Shown: one piece after another, positions 11,985 through 23,277 of the stretch
Numbering within the stretch: the first letter of the stretch is position 1
How the letters are laid out: each line of letters opens with the position of its first letter
DNA from: Apium graveolens
Lineage: Eukaryota; Streptophyta; Magnoliopsida; Apiales; Apiaceae
Reading direction: 5' to 3'
NCBI RefSeq assembly: GCF_009905375.1
Contig: NC_133650.1
Span: forward strand, 302,187,957-302,251,956
Length of the DNA stretch: 64,000 nt
Notes under the pieces: generated by a model
Database searches by the model: none
Seen by the model: only the letters and a program-made list of their open reading frames with translations
Told to the model about the DNA's origin: nothing
Made by a program: the position numbers and the translations under genes

Positions 11985-14290
11985 ACAAGCATGAATAAAC
12001 AAAAGTAAAGAGCAGCTCAAGAAAATATTATAGATCTGGAAAACAAGTAACAAAATGCTGAGCAACAAAAGTGAGACTCAGTCCCCTTATATCAGTACAA
12101 TGGCCCTATATTTTTAACAAACTACTATATGAAATTACCACATTATCCCTAAACTTGATGAGCACACTATTAGCTGTAGGTGGTCCAGAGTAGTAAGAGA
12201 GGAATGTTGAGAAATAGGAAGGGGACCACAATATCATACACATGTGCTAGAATGCACTGAATTAAATGAGACACTACTTTATTGAGCAAAATAAATAACA
12301 TGATAGAAATGACTGCTGTTCTTTGATTAGGTGCATCATTACTCCCCCTCAAGCTGCACGTCAGATGAACCAGAGGTGCAAAGCTTGCCTACAAGATAAT
12401 TGTGTTGTTTGACTGTCAAGGGCTTAGTCAAAATGTCTGTCAGCTGAGCATAGGACGGGACATGCTGAGTTACTATGAAGCCTGACTTGATTTTGTCCCG
12501 AATAAAGTGACAATCCACTTCAATATGCTTAGTACGTTCGTGAAGCACTGGATTTGCAGCAATGGATAGTGCATCCTGGTTATCACATTTCAGAATAGTA
12601 GGAGGTAGGTGATGTAGACCAAGATCATGAAGGAGAGTAGAAAGCCAAGTAATTTCACAGGCTGTGATAGCCATAGCACGATATTCCGCTTCTGCCGTGG
12701 AACGAGCTACTAGTGACTGCTTTTTAGATTTCCATGAAATTGGCGACTCTCCTAAAAGAATACAGAAGCCAGGAGTCGATTTCCTGGAGGCAGCACAACT
12801 GGCCCAGTCACTGTCACAGTAGTCAGTGACTTGAGCTGCAGAAGAGGATGCCAATAAAATGCCTTGATTGGGATTGCCTGCAAGATACCGCAGAACACGT
12901 TTGGCAGCCTGCATATGTACCGAGGTAGGAGACTGCATATATTGAGCAAGTACATGTACTGAAAAAGTGATATGAGGCCTTGTAGTGGTAAGGTAGATGA
13001 GTCTTCCTAATAACCTCTGATAAGGCTGAGGATTCACAAGGGGTGTGCCTTTTTCAGGCGTCAATTTCAGGTGCAAGTCAAGAAAAAGTTTAAGGGGCTT
13101 AGTGTTGAGCAGGTTGTAGTCATTGAGCAAGTCTGTAGTATACTTTCTTTGTGAAACAAAGAAACCAGATGTTGATCTGTTGATTTCCAATCCCAGAAAA
13201 TAAGTTACATCCCCCAAATATTTCATATGGAACACTTGAGAAAGCATGGTTTTAAGAGAATTTATGGAATTGTTGCAGTTACCAGATATGAGCAAATCAT
13301 CAACATAAATCAGCACAATGGTAATAGAATGATCTTTAGTGAGAATGAACAAACTGTAATCTGCTCTAGACTGGACAAAATTCATGGAGATGAGAGTAAC
13401 AGATAACTTACTAAACCAAATCCTGGGGGCTTGTTTCAAGCCGTACAGGGATTTTTTTAATTTGCAGACCAGAGTGCTTCCTGATGATTTGACAGAGCTG
13501 AAACCAACTGTAATTCGACAACCAATCCCTGTATAGCCTTGTGGCATGAACATATAAACTGTTTCGTCCAAATCGCCATGAAGAAATGCATTGCTAACGT
13601 CCATTTGCACCGCAGTCCAGTTCCTAATAGCAACAACAGCAATGAGAGCCCTAATGGTTGTCATTTTTGCCACCGGAGCAAAAGTTTCTCCGTAATCGAT
13701 GCCATGAATTTGTCTGCAGCCTAGGATTACCAATCTCGATTTGTATTTGTCCACTGTGCCATTAGGTAAGTACTTCGTTTTAAACAACCATTTAGACCCA
13801 ATAGCCCGCTTTCCTGGTGGTAGAGGCACCACTTCCCAAGTTTGATTCTGTTCTAAGGCATCCAATTCACAATTCATTGCATTAACCCAGTGTTGGTGAG
13901 GTACAGCTTGCTTAAAGGACAAAGGATCAGGGTTCGTGACAAGCTGGGAGAGAAAGCAGTTGAATTTTGGTGTGATGAATTGAGTTGTGACTTGATTGAC
14001 TGAAGAAACATAATCCTGAAGATACTAAGGTTTTTGAATTTGTCATGTAGATCTCCTAGGGGGTATAGTGGTTGAGTCAGTGTTTGTGGGCATTGTTGTG
14101 TGTATATTTTCAGATTCGGGTGTAGGAGGTGCCTCAAGCTCATCATCACAGTAAAGATTAGGAGAGGCAAATGGCATTGGAACGGGTAATGGTTGCATAT
14201 ATGGTTTTGCAGTGTTTGGATTCAAAGGCATAATGTGTTCAAGAAATTCAACATGTCGAGACACAATTAGAAGTTCGAGTTCGAAAAACC
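11985..14290 (-). mobile_element. 5'-truncated Ty1/copia retrotransposon
   Basis: On the minus strand the pol frame ends at 12339. It overlaps a polypurine tract (minus strand GAGGGGGAGT, about 12343-12352), which is followed by a probable 3' LTR starting TGATGCACC and running to roughly 12.0 kb. The LTR-like part contains an ATATAAGGGG promoter-like box. The coding part breaks off near 14290 in the integrase C-terminal region, so LTR, gag, protease and most of integrase are missing at the 5' side. The left border is not fixed, because no target duplication was found. Confidence 0.75.
12339..14290 (-). pseudogene. Ty1/copia pol fragment: integrase tail, RT, RNase H
   Basis: This encodes the reverse transcriptase and RNase H that copy retrotransposon RNA. 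In reading order there is an integrase-tail motif VSRHVEF near 14260, then the RT start ALEQNQTWEVVPLPPGKRAIG. RT core motifs follow: AVQMDVSNAFLHGDL, LYGLKQAPR and the catalytic LIYVDDLL near 13290. RNase H motifs ADYSLF, CDSDWA, STAEAEYRA and HIEVDCHFIRDKI come next, with the usual ILTKPL near the C terminus. The RT/RNase H part (12339-13922 and upstream to ~14025) is one open frame. An in-frame TAG near 14025 and a frame change separate it from the integrase tail. It is a 5'-truncated relic. Confidence 0.85.
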
Positions 14291-14734
14291 CGTCCTTGTG
14301 AGTTTCTCGGTCCCTATCCTGTGAATTGCAAGTCATCCAATGCCCTTCGCATCTCCTTCATGGCTCATACTTGTAAGCGCTATGTCGATTCATCGTCGAC
14401 TTTTCTCGGAGTTGAGCAAGAAACTACTGCACGAAAGACTATATGTGTCGATAAACGTGTGTTTTTCAAACGCTACAATCAACTCGACGGTTACATTAGT
14501 ATTTCATTCGTTCTTGAGTCTTTGAACGTTATGGCGTATTTGCATGATGAAATCGCTGCACAGATAATGTCGATGGGAGAGAGCAAATATAAGGATGGCA
14601 AGAAGGTGAAGAGGAAGAATTTTAATGGTTTGCATGTGAATTTGACTTGGATTAAGACGTTTGTCAGTGATCGAGACTCTGTTGAAGAGTTGTTTGAGAC
14701 GGCGATGGAGGAATATGGTATGGAGCCAAAGTGA
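14234..14734 (+). CDS. Hypothetical protein fragment, unrecognised
   Basis: An open plus-strand frame runs from after a stop at 14231 to a stop at 14734. The part before ~14290 is the antisense of copia sequence, so the real segment probably starts near 14290 with residues TRPCEFLGPYPV. There is no convincing start codon; the first ATG in frame is internal (FMAHTCKRY). The C-terminal half is hydrophilic and protein-like (AYLHDEIAAQIMSMGESKYK, then VSDRDSVEELFETAMEEYG). Codon use is less AT-biased than the surroundings. I do not recognise the family. It looks like the 3' end of a host gene cut off at the junction with the copia element, but no support for expression can be seen. Confidence 0.4.
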   Translation, partial: CVQEIQHVETQLEVRVRKTRPCEFLGPYPVNCKSSNALRISFMAHTCKRYVDSSSTFLGVEQETTARKTICVDKRVFFKRYNQLDGYISISFVLESLNVMAYLHDEIAAQIMSMGESKYKDGKKVKRKNFNGLHVNLTWIKTFVSDRDSVEELFETAMEEYGMEPK

Positions 14735-15136
14735 CAAAGGGGTGCACTTTGTACTTTGATAACAAAGTTTAATTTGATTGAAATTGGTTTTGATTAAGGA
14801 ATATGAGTTTCTATTATAAGTTGTAGTAATTTCTGCATAATTAGTAAAATTTGATGTAGAAGAGTTTGTAATTTTGTTATGAGAATGTATGATAAATTTT
14901 CTAAAGTTTCACTCAGTATTCAATATGATCTTCACTCTTTTGTTTTACAAAAGTTTGCTTTCTGTTCTTAATAGCTCTCCTCTGTAATTGAAACCATCTA
15001 CTTTATGACAATACCAAGTTTGGTTGCAGAGGGAAAGAGATCGTCGTGCATATAATAGGACGTTGCTCCTTCCGATAATAATACAACAGAGTTGCTGAGA
15101 ATAGGCTCATAATCCGGAGATAAAACAGATGAATAT
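14735..15136. other. Intergenic DNA downstream of the orphan frame
   Basis: AT-rich sequence following the stop at 14734. Nothing specific is recognisable. Confidence 0.4.
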
Positions 15137-15361
15137 TGTTAAATATATGATCCTATTAGAATTTTCCTCTAACACCTTAAGATTTTAGATGAGCTGGTTA
15201 CTCAATATAGTATCAGAGATTAGGCTGGCAGGAGAACTAAGGATTAATGTCCCAAAGATGGACGCCGGTGTTCTACTCTTCGACCCATAAATGGGCTTTC
15301 GAGTGAGGGGGAGTGTTAAACATATGATCCTATTTGGGGTTTTAGATGAGCTGGTTACTCA
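15137..15361 (+). mobile_element. TRIM (terminal-repeat retrotransposon in miniature)
   Basis: Two short direct repeats start TGTTAAAYATATGATCC and end AGATGAGCTGGTTACTCA (15137-15204 and 15314-15361; the second lacks ~20 internal bases). After the first comes TAGTATCAGAG, close to the tRNA-iMet primer-binding site TGGTATCAGAG. Before the second is a polypurine tract GTGAGGGGGAG. Tiny LTRs, PBS, PPT and a ~110-bp non-coding interior define a TRIM. No clear 5-bp duplication remains. Confidence 0.8.
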
Positions 15362-15654
15362 ATAAATATATTTGTATCGGATACAGAGTTCGGGAACTGA
15401 TACCAGATCCATGCCTAAAGCTTTCTTCTGCTATTTGCAAGACCTATAGGAGGTTCTTGTTAATGCTTGGAATTAGACCTTAATACAGATTAATGTTGTG
15501 ATTGACGGAATGTAGATGCAGAGATTGATTGTTGCTTTGATCGTCATTGACAACATGGAAGATCTGTCTAAACATCCTTCTTTTTTGATTCTTCAGAATT
15601 TGAAAGTTTGTTTGAACACTTCGCTTTGCTGTGGTTAAAATTTACTGCAAATGT

Positions 15655-15805
15655 CCTGTGAGCAACAAACTTCGCATTTTCTTGTTTTGCTTGCTTCTGT
15701 AATCTTCAATTCAGATCCATGCGCACTTGCAAATAGCGAAGGAGGTGCCAAAGAGCAAGTAGCGACAGAAGATCACCGACATTCCATGTACATTTGCAGA
15801 CCGCT
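15655..15805. repeat. Dispersed repeat, copy 2 (pair with 4.6 kb)
   Basis: Homologous to 4600-4775 in the same orientation. The copies share TAGCGA-containing sequence and CATTCCATGTACATTTGCAG. The aligned minus-strand open stretch is kept although the DNA has diverged. Confidence 0.6.
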
Positions 15806-16746
15806 GCACTGAATCTATACAAATAGAGCAAAGTTATTTAGTGGCATAACTTTCATCTGTGTTAAAAAAAAACATCATCAGCATCTTAAGTAGCTAGACA
15901 GCAGTACAAAGCCTAACATTAGTGGAAAAGAAAAATCGGAACAAATTAATTTGAACAATAAAAATAGTATGATCCAACTTAACAGAAAACTGAGGCAATA
16001 AGTACCAAGCTCATTGCTGGATATGTAACATTGGATTCAGCATGCTTTTGAGACAAGGGGCAAAAATAATATGTTTTTAAAAAAAACAAAAGATTGAAAC
16101 TTTAGTTCATCCAGAAGTAAAGATCACCACCGATGTCAATCAATAGTGGCATTATTAACTCCAGCACCAACCATCTTTACACGGGAACTAGGAATAACCA
16201 TTTTCGAATCTTCATTTTATTCTCATTCTTAATAGCAGTCACTTTCCCGATTACATCCGTAGTTGTCACGTAAAAAACTGAGGGTCTTAGGCCTATATCC
16301 GGTGAAGAAAGGTGAACGTCTCCCACCTTCATCCTCCTTCAGAACGTACAAAATGGACTCAAACTTTGTACAAGATGTAGTGAAGCCAAGCTAGGTCAAA
16401 ACCTATACCTTTTTCGGGGAGTGAAAGCCGGTTCCATATTTTTTAAGCTGCACAACTGGATTTGTGGTCGAACTGGCCATCTTTAAAGAAAAGCCGTTTA
16501 TGGGTCCAAACCCCATACTTGAATAGAACAAGCTACCTTTAAAGAGAAACCGTATGTTGTACCATACAAGTCTGTCCAGGGTTACATCCTCCTAATCAGC
16601 ACAAACACCAATACTACCAACAAACTAAACTTGATCTACAATATTTGAATAGATGTATTTAAAAATCCAATAAAAAAATTATTAAGATAAAATGATGCAC
16701 TCAAATAACTATTAATTTAGGCCTGCAACCTTAAGCTTTAAAACCT

Positions 16747-16748
<2 letters not shown>

Positions 16749-16791
<43 letters not shown>
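16749..16791 (+). repeat. (TA)n microsatellite
   Basis: An uninterrupted AT dinucleotide run of about 43 bases. Confidence 0.95.
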
Positions 16792-16796
<5 letters not shown>

Positions 16797-17179
16797 CAGA
16801 ATTTCCAAACTGCAATAATTTTTCAGTCTTTTAGGCCCTACACGAGGAAGAAGACTGGGAAGGCAATACCTAATAATCAAAGATAAATTTTGTCCTACGT
16901 CGTGCTAAAGGTCCTATTACAAAGAGTAGATCAGGACCTGTTCATAATATTAATTTTTTAGGAGTAAAGTATTAAGCAAAAGAAATGCCTTTTAAGATGT
17001 GGAGTCATTAAGGATTTGGTCAAAGGCAGATCATTACCATACAGATACAGGAAAGGAGCACGACTAGTAAAGACTTCATTATATTGCACTGAACCAGTAA
17101 AATCTGACACCTGAAAGGTTATCAGTGATGTAAAAATAGATGTCTAAGAATGTCCATATAGATATTTAACTAATAAAAG

Positions 17180-17420
17180 AACTCAGTTTCGGTGCAAATA
17201 TATTATATTATGAATCCAACTCAAGATTTTATAAGTTTAAAGCAGACTGGTACCTCAGCGGAATAGTTCAATAACAGAGTCTGAAGCAAAATGAGCAGCT
17301 TCATCTTGGTACAAGATATATCAGACAGTAACATCAAGAAGATCACCAACTTATTGATCTAATATGTCTGTCTCGTCTACCTTCACATGCATTTTCTCTG
17401 AGCAAGGATCAACATTGAAG
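17180..17420 (+). repeat. Old third copy of AP2-upstream sequence
   Basis: This resembles 21590-21790 and 24600-24790, sharing AAAGAACTCAGTTTCGGTG, GTCTGAAGCAAAATGAGCAG and the stretch leading to a TTGATCAAC-like motif. It is much more diverged than the two tandem units are from each other. No AP2 coding sequence remains beside it. It may mark an older, lost gene copy. Confidence 0.55.
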
Positions 17421-18349
17421 TCCTTGTCAAAATATTGAGCTGCAGCCTTTTGAGAAATATATAACTTCTGCTTGATCACCCAAAAAAATATTGGAATATA
17501 CAAACTATACACTTCAAAAATCTACCTTTTGAGATGTTAAAACTATACATGTTCACCCCAAAGTCCCAATTTCCATACAAAATTTTCACTTTTTGTTTTT
17601 TTATCCAATTACTACTATTTTGTCTTTTGAAGTTGTTCTATGTTGATAAATATATTGTAGACTCTGTTGTTTGGACATAATTCAAGTATACAATTGCAAA
17701 TCAATTAAAACATATTAACTTGAATAGATTACTTTATACCATCAGAGTCGAAGTGGTAATCTATTAGTGAAGTAAATTTGATAAAATTAAAATAATTGTC
17801 ATTAAATTCTTGGAAATTCTTCTAAACGGTTATACATTTTAGAACAGAAATATTTATAAAACAAAATTACTTGACTCATTTTGTACAACCTACCGGGTCA
17901 TATATTGGATTCTCGAATTTGGCTGTAATCATAAGTGACAGATGTTGTGATTGTTTTGATGATGAACATTGAAAGGACTTAGTGACTGATCTCATACGAT
18001 GATTTCAGGAGAGTGAAGTTTGTTGCTTCCCTAATTCAGGCTAGATTGATTGTCTATCATCCAATAATACAAGAGGTCTACATACCCTATTTGCGGGGAT
18101 AACACCATTACATCACCTTCTCTTCACATTCTTTCAGTTTCGCGTTGCTTGCCTCCGCAGCACAAACTTCCTTTTAGAAATAACTTGGAATTACAAATTT
18201 TCTCTAAGAAATTTGTCTTTGTTATTATGTAACTAACTGAATTTCCATCATCTCTTCTTAACAGGTGCTCGTTGAACAGTTACTAAGAAAGTAGTCAGTC
18301 CTCACAAGAAAAAAAAAACGAGTACATGTATCCAACTTTTTTCTTTTAT

Positions 18350-19178
18350 TCATACCACTCGTTTTTGCAATACTGGCATCCTTGATTTACTCTCTTTCAT
18401 CAAATACATTCTGTCGGCTTTGCGTCTGCAATAGGTTTTTGTTAGAATTTTGGGTATGTCTTCTGTAAAAGAACCCCCTTTCATGAGCGATGATGGTGTG
18501 AGCTCAGCCACTAGCCTATCTGGGGACCTAAAATTACCCTGCACCGCAGGGTGGTTACAATGCTCCCTCTGACATGACTCTTTAAACTGATGCTCCAAAT
18601 GATTATGCCTAATCAAACCACTATCCTTACTGAGACCCTATAGCAGACTTTTGGTGAAAGAAGGAAGTCTACAGCTGACTTCCCAAACCACTGCGAAGGC
18701 TGTCATCTAAAATATATAGGGCAAAAGCCACAAAGAGTCCAATCTCCCCCTCCTGGGAGTTGGAACAACTTATGAAAAGCTAGCTCATGCCCAGGTTGCC
18801 AAGGCAGATATAAAATGCTTGGAAAATCCAAAGCCTCCAAGACTAGGCCTGTTTCTGAGCCTTTCTTCCATCAACCAAGAGCCATAGAAAATTGTGAGCT
18901 TAGCTTCCAACGACAATAGGTTGGATGATGCTGACACCAGAATGCGAGCTGATGCTAAGTTCAAGAAGAAGCTCAAAGGCGAAATAACTTTTTTGAGGTC
19001 ATTTTGTAATGTCAATGTGTATGGATCCAGCCCCAACACTGTGGGTTTGCCCACTTTTTTGGGGTTGCTCCAGCGGAAAATGTATTGGCTGGTCCCATTT
19101 TGCGTTAAACAGGCAGCAGTTGGGCTCCGTTGGAGCTGCTCTTATTCCCAGACCATCTTTCAGACATTATTGACACCA
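18350..19178. other. Intergenic DNA, unrecognised
   Basis: Higher in GC than its neighbours and holding several short opposed open frames (60-100 codons). None has recognisable motifs, a convincing start context or splice structure. It could be a decayed transposon or gene fragment. Confidence 0.35.
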
Positions 19179-19619
19179 ACAAAGCTCATGGTCTAGAGAA
19201 AGTCCCGATAATATAGAAAATAATATTAGATATCTGTGAAGTTTATCTTACAATATGATGGCAATTTTGGGATATATCCGATAAATGTAACAAAGAATCT
19301 CGGATATGGATATCTTCAATATGCTTAATAGTGGATGTCAATACCAATATAAGTGAAAAAACATGATGTATTGCTGTGGCAAGGATGTCAAAAAGGTCAT
19401 CACAGAATTCAATCAATCAATACAGATAGAAAAAACATCCATTATGACATACGAAATGAAAGTTGTGTTTCAACACATATGACATCGAAACACTAGTTCA
19501 TACATAGCGGTAGTACTTAGCTACTGTATATGCCACAATAGTTTTATTTTGCTACAAGCCAAGGACCAGATACACATTACGAAAAACACCTTGATAGCCA
19601 TTTACTACATAATTGCCAC

Positions 19620-20357
19620 TTAATCGTTGTTAGTCAGGGTCTTAGCAATAAATTTTAGTATCCAGTCATCTGATTCCTTGATAACCGCTTCATCAACTGG
19701 AACCCTGTCCCGAGTTAGTGGTTCTTCTTCGGGTACAAAAGATGGGAAATATGGCTCCGCTTCAAAGTTATTAACCGTAAAATCAAATTCAGGCACATAT
19801 GGTTCCACCTCGCAAATCATAGTCGTAACAATGGGTTCAGGAGTGACAAGGTGTGCAGCCAATTCACCGTGATCTAATTGATCAGGCACAAATAGTTTCT
19901 CACATGACTGAGAAGTTGATGACAACTTTGGTGGGATCTTCGAATCAAAAACGTTACAGGTACCCAGAGAAGTAGATTTTTTTACAATTCGTAGAAATTC
20001 ATCAGTTGTCTTGGTACCAATCATCTGAATAGAAGCAACGGGTCTTCTATTGTTTGGAAAATTACATGGCCCATTCGGGCCATATAGAAGAAGCGAGGCA
20101 TCATCATAAGCCTGCGCAGCCGCCTCAGCTGTATCGTGAGTTCCCAACCATACCCGTTTCTTTGTCTTTGGAATGCGTATTTCAGCTACCCATTTTTCTT
20201 TTCGCTTCCTAGCACCTTTATAGAGTCCTCGAAATATTTTCGGCTTAGTCTTTTGGGGCATTAAGGCTGAATCTCCATCAGGTTGTTTGGATCGTATGGT
20301 GTTTGATCCAAACTCCATGAAGAGGAGTATAAGGAGTATGCTAGTACTAAATCCCAT
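19620..20357 (-). CDS. AP2/ERF domain transcription factor-like protein, copy A
   Basis: An intronless 245-residue protein with one AP2/ERF domain at about residues 43-101. Visible motifs are YKGAR, KWVAEIR (Trp56), RVWLGT (Trp70), AAQAYD and CNFPN. AP2 domains bind GC-rich promoter elements in the nucleus. The Val of WVAEIR is the DREB-type residue; the usual Glu five positions on is Ile. The canonical Trp-Gly before KWV is replaced by a single Glu (RKEKWV), so one residue and a normally DNA-contacting Trp are missing. The start used here has a good context (AAG ATG G) and gives a hydrophobic N terminus (STSILLILLF). Met14 is an alternative start without it. The C-terminal half is acidic and rich in Pro and Phe, plausible for activation. 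The same-length paralogue lies ~2.9 kb away. Confidence 0.8.
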   Translation of the reverse strand: MGFSTSILLILLFMEFGSNTIRSKQPDGDSALMPQKTKPKIFRGLYKGARKRKEKWVAEIRIPKTKKRVWLGTHDTAEAAAQAYDDASLLLYGPNGPCNFPNNRRPVASIQMIGTKTTDEFLRIVKKSTSLGTCNVFDSKIPPKLSSTSQSCEKLFVPDQLDHGELAAHLVTPEPIVTTMICEVEPYVPEFDFTVNNFEAEPYFPSFVPEEEPLTRDRVPVDEAVIKESDDWILKFIAKTLTNND

Positions 20358-21573
20358 CTTCCAGTGCTCACTACTTTTAAGAATGGAGTTGTGAATATAT
20401 TGACCCTGAGATCTGTGTACAATGGTTGAGAGAAGCAGTAGCGGTGGAGAGTTAAAGTAAAAAACGCTGAAGTGAGGACAAAATTACAGCTGCAAAGTAA
20501 TAAATTTTTTGGTGCCACGCAAGCGTGGTTACGCCTAAGCATGACAGTGTGTCTTTCTCTGCATGAAAATTTGGACGGAAATGAAGCTGTGCATCATCTT
20601 GATTCTTGAGTCTCACTTATCTCAATTAAGATGTGAATAGCATGCAAAATTCAAAGCAAGGTGACGGTATTACAGGTGCGGTGTTAATGCCTCAGTAGGA
20701 CACGGTGTCCTCCGAGCATGGAGATCATTTGGAATGAAATGAAGATATTCAATTAGCTTATGTACTATTAATTAAGTGGATTAATTCAGAAGAAAAATAT
20801 AATTTTTTTATTTAATCTAGACAATCCAAGTAAATCCATTTAATGCAAATACACAGACCACACAAATAATAGATACTGACATTAATACTTAACGAACCTG
20901 AAAATGTCACTGCAATAGATACTGACATTAATACTTACCATGAAGGCAAGCGAAATTTAAGTACCTTTGCGGATTTTAATACACAATGTCACAGCTCATT
21001 TAGAGAGGGCACCAGGAAACCTGCACATAGTTGTTATCATTTGAAAATGTGGTGAAACATACCTCTCATCTGATAAAAATTCACAAATACATAAACTAAG
21101 AAATGCACTCGCATAATTCACATTTATGCTAACAAAGTGACCATGCATTTTTTTTTAAAAAAGAAGTAAACTTTCCTACCTTGTTCAAGGATATGAGAGC
21201 AATACCAATTACCAGCATACTGTTTAAAATAATTTATATAAAATAACCTGTTATTTTGATATTCATATCTATATCTCTACTATATATTTAAAACCGAAAC
21301 AGGAAAATCAATCGTCGGTTGATATTTGGGTTTTTGTCGGTCTGTCTTTAGACCATAATCCTAATCTTTTAAAAAGAACTCAAGGTGTTAGGAGGAGGAC
21401 TACTTGAGATCTTATATTATATCTTAACACTAAAGACCGACTTCGTAATGCACTGAACCAGGAATACCTAGCAACTTAATACTTAACAGAGCAGTAGCCA
21501 CGAATGGCTTTATGTGTCAGTATGTGCCACATTGAACCATTGATGCATTTCGTAATAACAGAATTCTCAGAAT

Positions 21574-21840
21574 GTGTATATTAGCAAATCAAAGAACTCA
21601 GTTTCGGTGAAAGCATATTGTTGTAAAAACACAAGCCAAGATTCAGTTCAAAGTTTAAAGCAAGTTGGCACCGTATTGAAATTGTTAAACAACAGTCTGA
21701 AGCAAAATGAGCAGCTTTCTTACTTCTGCTCGTCTTACTTGAACCCTCAAATGCGCTTTCTTCGAGTATTGATCAACAACAAAGCCTCTGATCAGGATAT
21801 ACAATACTACTGCAGCATTTCAACAAACAAGTAACGTTAG
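21574..21840 (+). repeat. Conserved block upstream of AP2 copy A
   Basis: The segment beginning CAAAGAACTCAGTTTCGGTG is present upstream of both AP2 genes and, decayed, at 17.2 kb. A short open frame crosses it but carries no recognised motif. It is more likely promoter-distal repeat than a gene. Confidence 0.45.
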
Positions 21841-21945
21841 CTTGATCACGGAAAAGAAATCAAAATAATCAACTACAAACACTTCAAAATTTTACCTTAC
21901 TAACACATGCAAGCTTCATTTCAGTAGCTATTAACCATTATATTT

Positions 21946-21996
21946 ATGTAGTTGCAAGTAAAAATCTATTTTACAGATTTTTACTTGCAACTACAT
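21946..21996. repeat. Perfect 22-bp inverted repeat (hairpin)
   Basis: The arms ATGTAGTTGCAAGTAAAA+ATCT and their exact complement are separated by ATTTTAC. The unit B counterpart (24963-25004) keeps an 18-bp perfect stem with a 6-base loop after losing 9 bases. The hairpin lies near the end of each duplicated unit, ~1.6 kb upstream of each AP2 gene. Confidence 0.85.
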
Positions 21997-22539
21997 TCTT
22001 GGTTCTAAAAATTACTGTACAAAATTTCAGAGGGAATTTATTTTTAGAGAATAAGATAAGCATATAGGATCAATTTTACATAGATATACAAACAGAATAT
22101 ATACACACAAAGCTCATGGTCTAGAGAAAGTCCTAACAATATAGAAAATAATATTATAAATCTGTAACGTTTATCTTATAAGATGATGGAAATATTGGGA
22201 TATATCCGACGCATGTAACAAAAATATCTCGGATATGGATATCTTAAATATGCTTAATAGTGGATGTTCAAACCAATATAAGTGAAAAAGCTTTATGTAT
22301 TGCTGTTGGCAAGGGTGTCAAAAAGGTCATCACAGAATTCAATCAATCAATACAGATAGAAAAAAACATCCATTATAACATACGAAACGAAAGTTGTGTT
22401 TCAACACTTATGACATAGAAACACTAGTTCATACATAGAGCTACTGTATTTGCCATGATAGTTTTATTTTGCTACAAGCCAAGGACCAGATACACATTAC
22501 GAAAAACACCTTGATAGCCATTTACTACATAATTGCCTC

Positions 22540-23277
22540 TTAATCGTTGTTATTCAGGGTCTTAGCAATAAATTTCATTATCCAGTCATCTGATCCCTTG
22601 ATAAGCGCTTCATCAACTGGAAACTTGTCCCGAATTAGCGGTTCTTCTTCGGGTGCAAAATATGGGAAATATGGCTCCACTTCAAATTTATTAGCCGTAA
22701 AATCTAGTTCAGGCACATATGGTTCCACCTCGCACATCATAGTCGCAACAATGGGTTCAGGAGTGACAAGGTGTGCAGTCAATTCACCATGATCTAATTG
22801 ATCAGGCACAAATGGTTTCTTACATGAATGAGAAGTTGGTGACAACTTTGGTGTGATCTTCGAATCAAGAACGTTACAGGTACCCCGAGAAGTAGATTCT
22901 TTTACAATTCGTAAAAATTCATCAGTTGTCTTGGTACCAATCATCTGAAGAGAAGCCACGGGTCTTCTATTATTTGGAAAATTACATGGCCCCTTCAAGC
23001 CATATAGAAGAAGCGAGGCATCATCATAAGCCTGAGCAGCCGCCTCAGCTGTATCATGAGTTCCCAACCATACCCGTTTCTTTGTCTTTGGAATGCGTAT
23101 TTCAGCTACCCATTTTTCTTTTCGCGGCCGAGCACCTTTATAGGGTCCTTGAAATTTTTTTGCTCTAGTCTTTTGTGGCATCGAGGAAGAATTACCATTA
23201 GGTTTTTTGGATTGTATGGTGTTTGATCTAAACTCCATGAAGAGGAGAACAAGGAGTATGCTAGTACTAAAAACCAT
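22540..23277 (-). CDS. AP2/ERF domain transcription factor-like protein, copy B
   Basis: A 245-residue paralogue of the gene at 19620-20357, with no indels relative to it. The AP2 core from KEKWVAEIR to SLLLYG is identical in the two proteins, while changes are spread over the N-terminal linker and C-terminal half. That pattern suggests selection on the domain in both copies. The same unusual features are kept: hydrophobic first residues (STSILLVLLF) and RKEKWV in place of the usual R-x-W-G-K-W. The C terminus (SDDWIMKFIAKTL) is also shared. Downstream and upstream non-coding DNA has diverged by many indels, unlike the frame. It is probably a functional nuclear DNA-binding protein, though the missing Trp may alter target recognition. 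DREB-type assignment is from the domain only. Confidence 0.8.
   Translation of the reverse strand: MVFSTSILLVLLFMEFRSNTIQSKKPNGNSSSMPQKTRAKKFQGPYKGARPRKEKWVAEIRIPKTKKRVWLGTHDTAEAAAQAYDDASLLLYGLKGPCNFPNNRRPVASLQMIGTKTTDEFLRIVKESTSRGTCNVLDSKITPKLSPTSHSCKKPFVPDQLDHGELTAHLVTPEPIVATMMCEVEPYVPELDFTANKFEVEPYFPYFAPEEEPLIRDKFPVDEALIKGSDDWIMKFIAKTLNNND

Larger units (their letters stand above)
15362..18349. other. Intergenic DNA
   Basis: No gene is supported. It contains the second copy of the dispersed repeat (15655-15805), a TA microsatellite (16749-16791) and, at about 17180-17420, a diverged copy of the sequence upstream of the two AP2 genes. 17940-18100 weakly resembles 7130-7240. The rest is featureless AT-rich sequence. 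Confidence 0.5.
19179..22106. repeat. Tandem segmental duplication, unit A
   Basis: It starts at CAAAGCTCATGGTCTAGAG, repeated at 22107 where unit B begins. Colinear homology runs through an AP2 gene, its upstream region, the AAAGAACTCAGTTTCGGTG block and a terminal hairpin. It ends at ACAGAATATATACACAC, matched in unit B near 25085-25100. The two ~2.9-3.0-kb units abut head to tail. Confidence 0.85.

Noticed and set aside
18785..19196. Overlapping frames on both strands of 89-100 codons
   Set aside because: No recognisable domain, no start context and no splice signals. Kept only as unclassified spacer.
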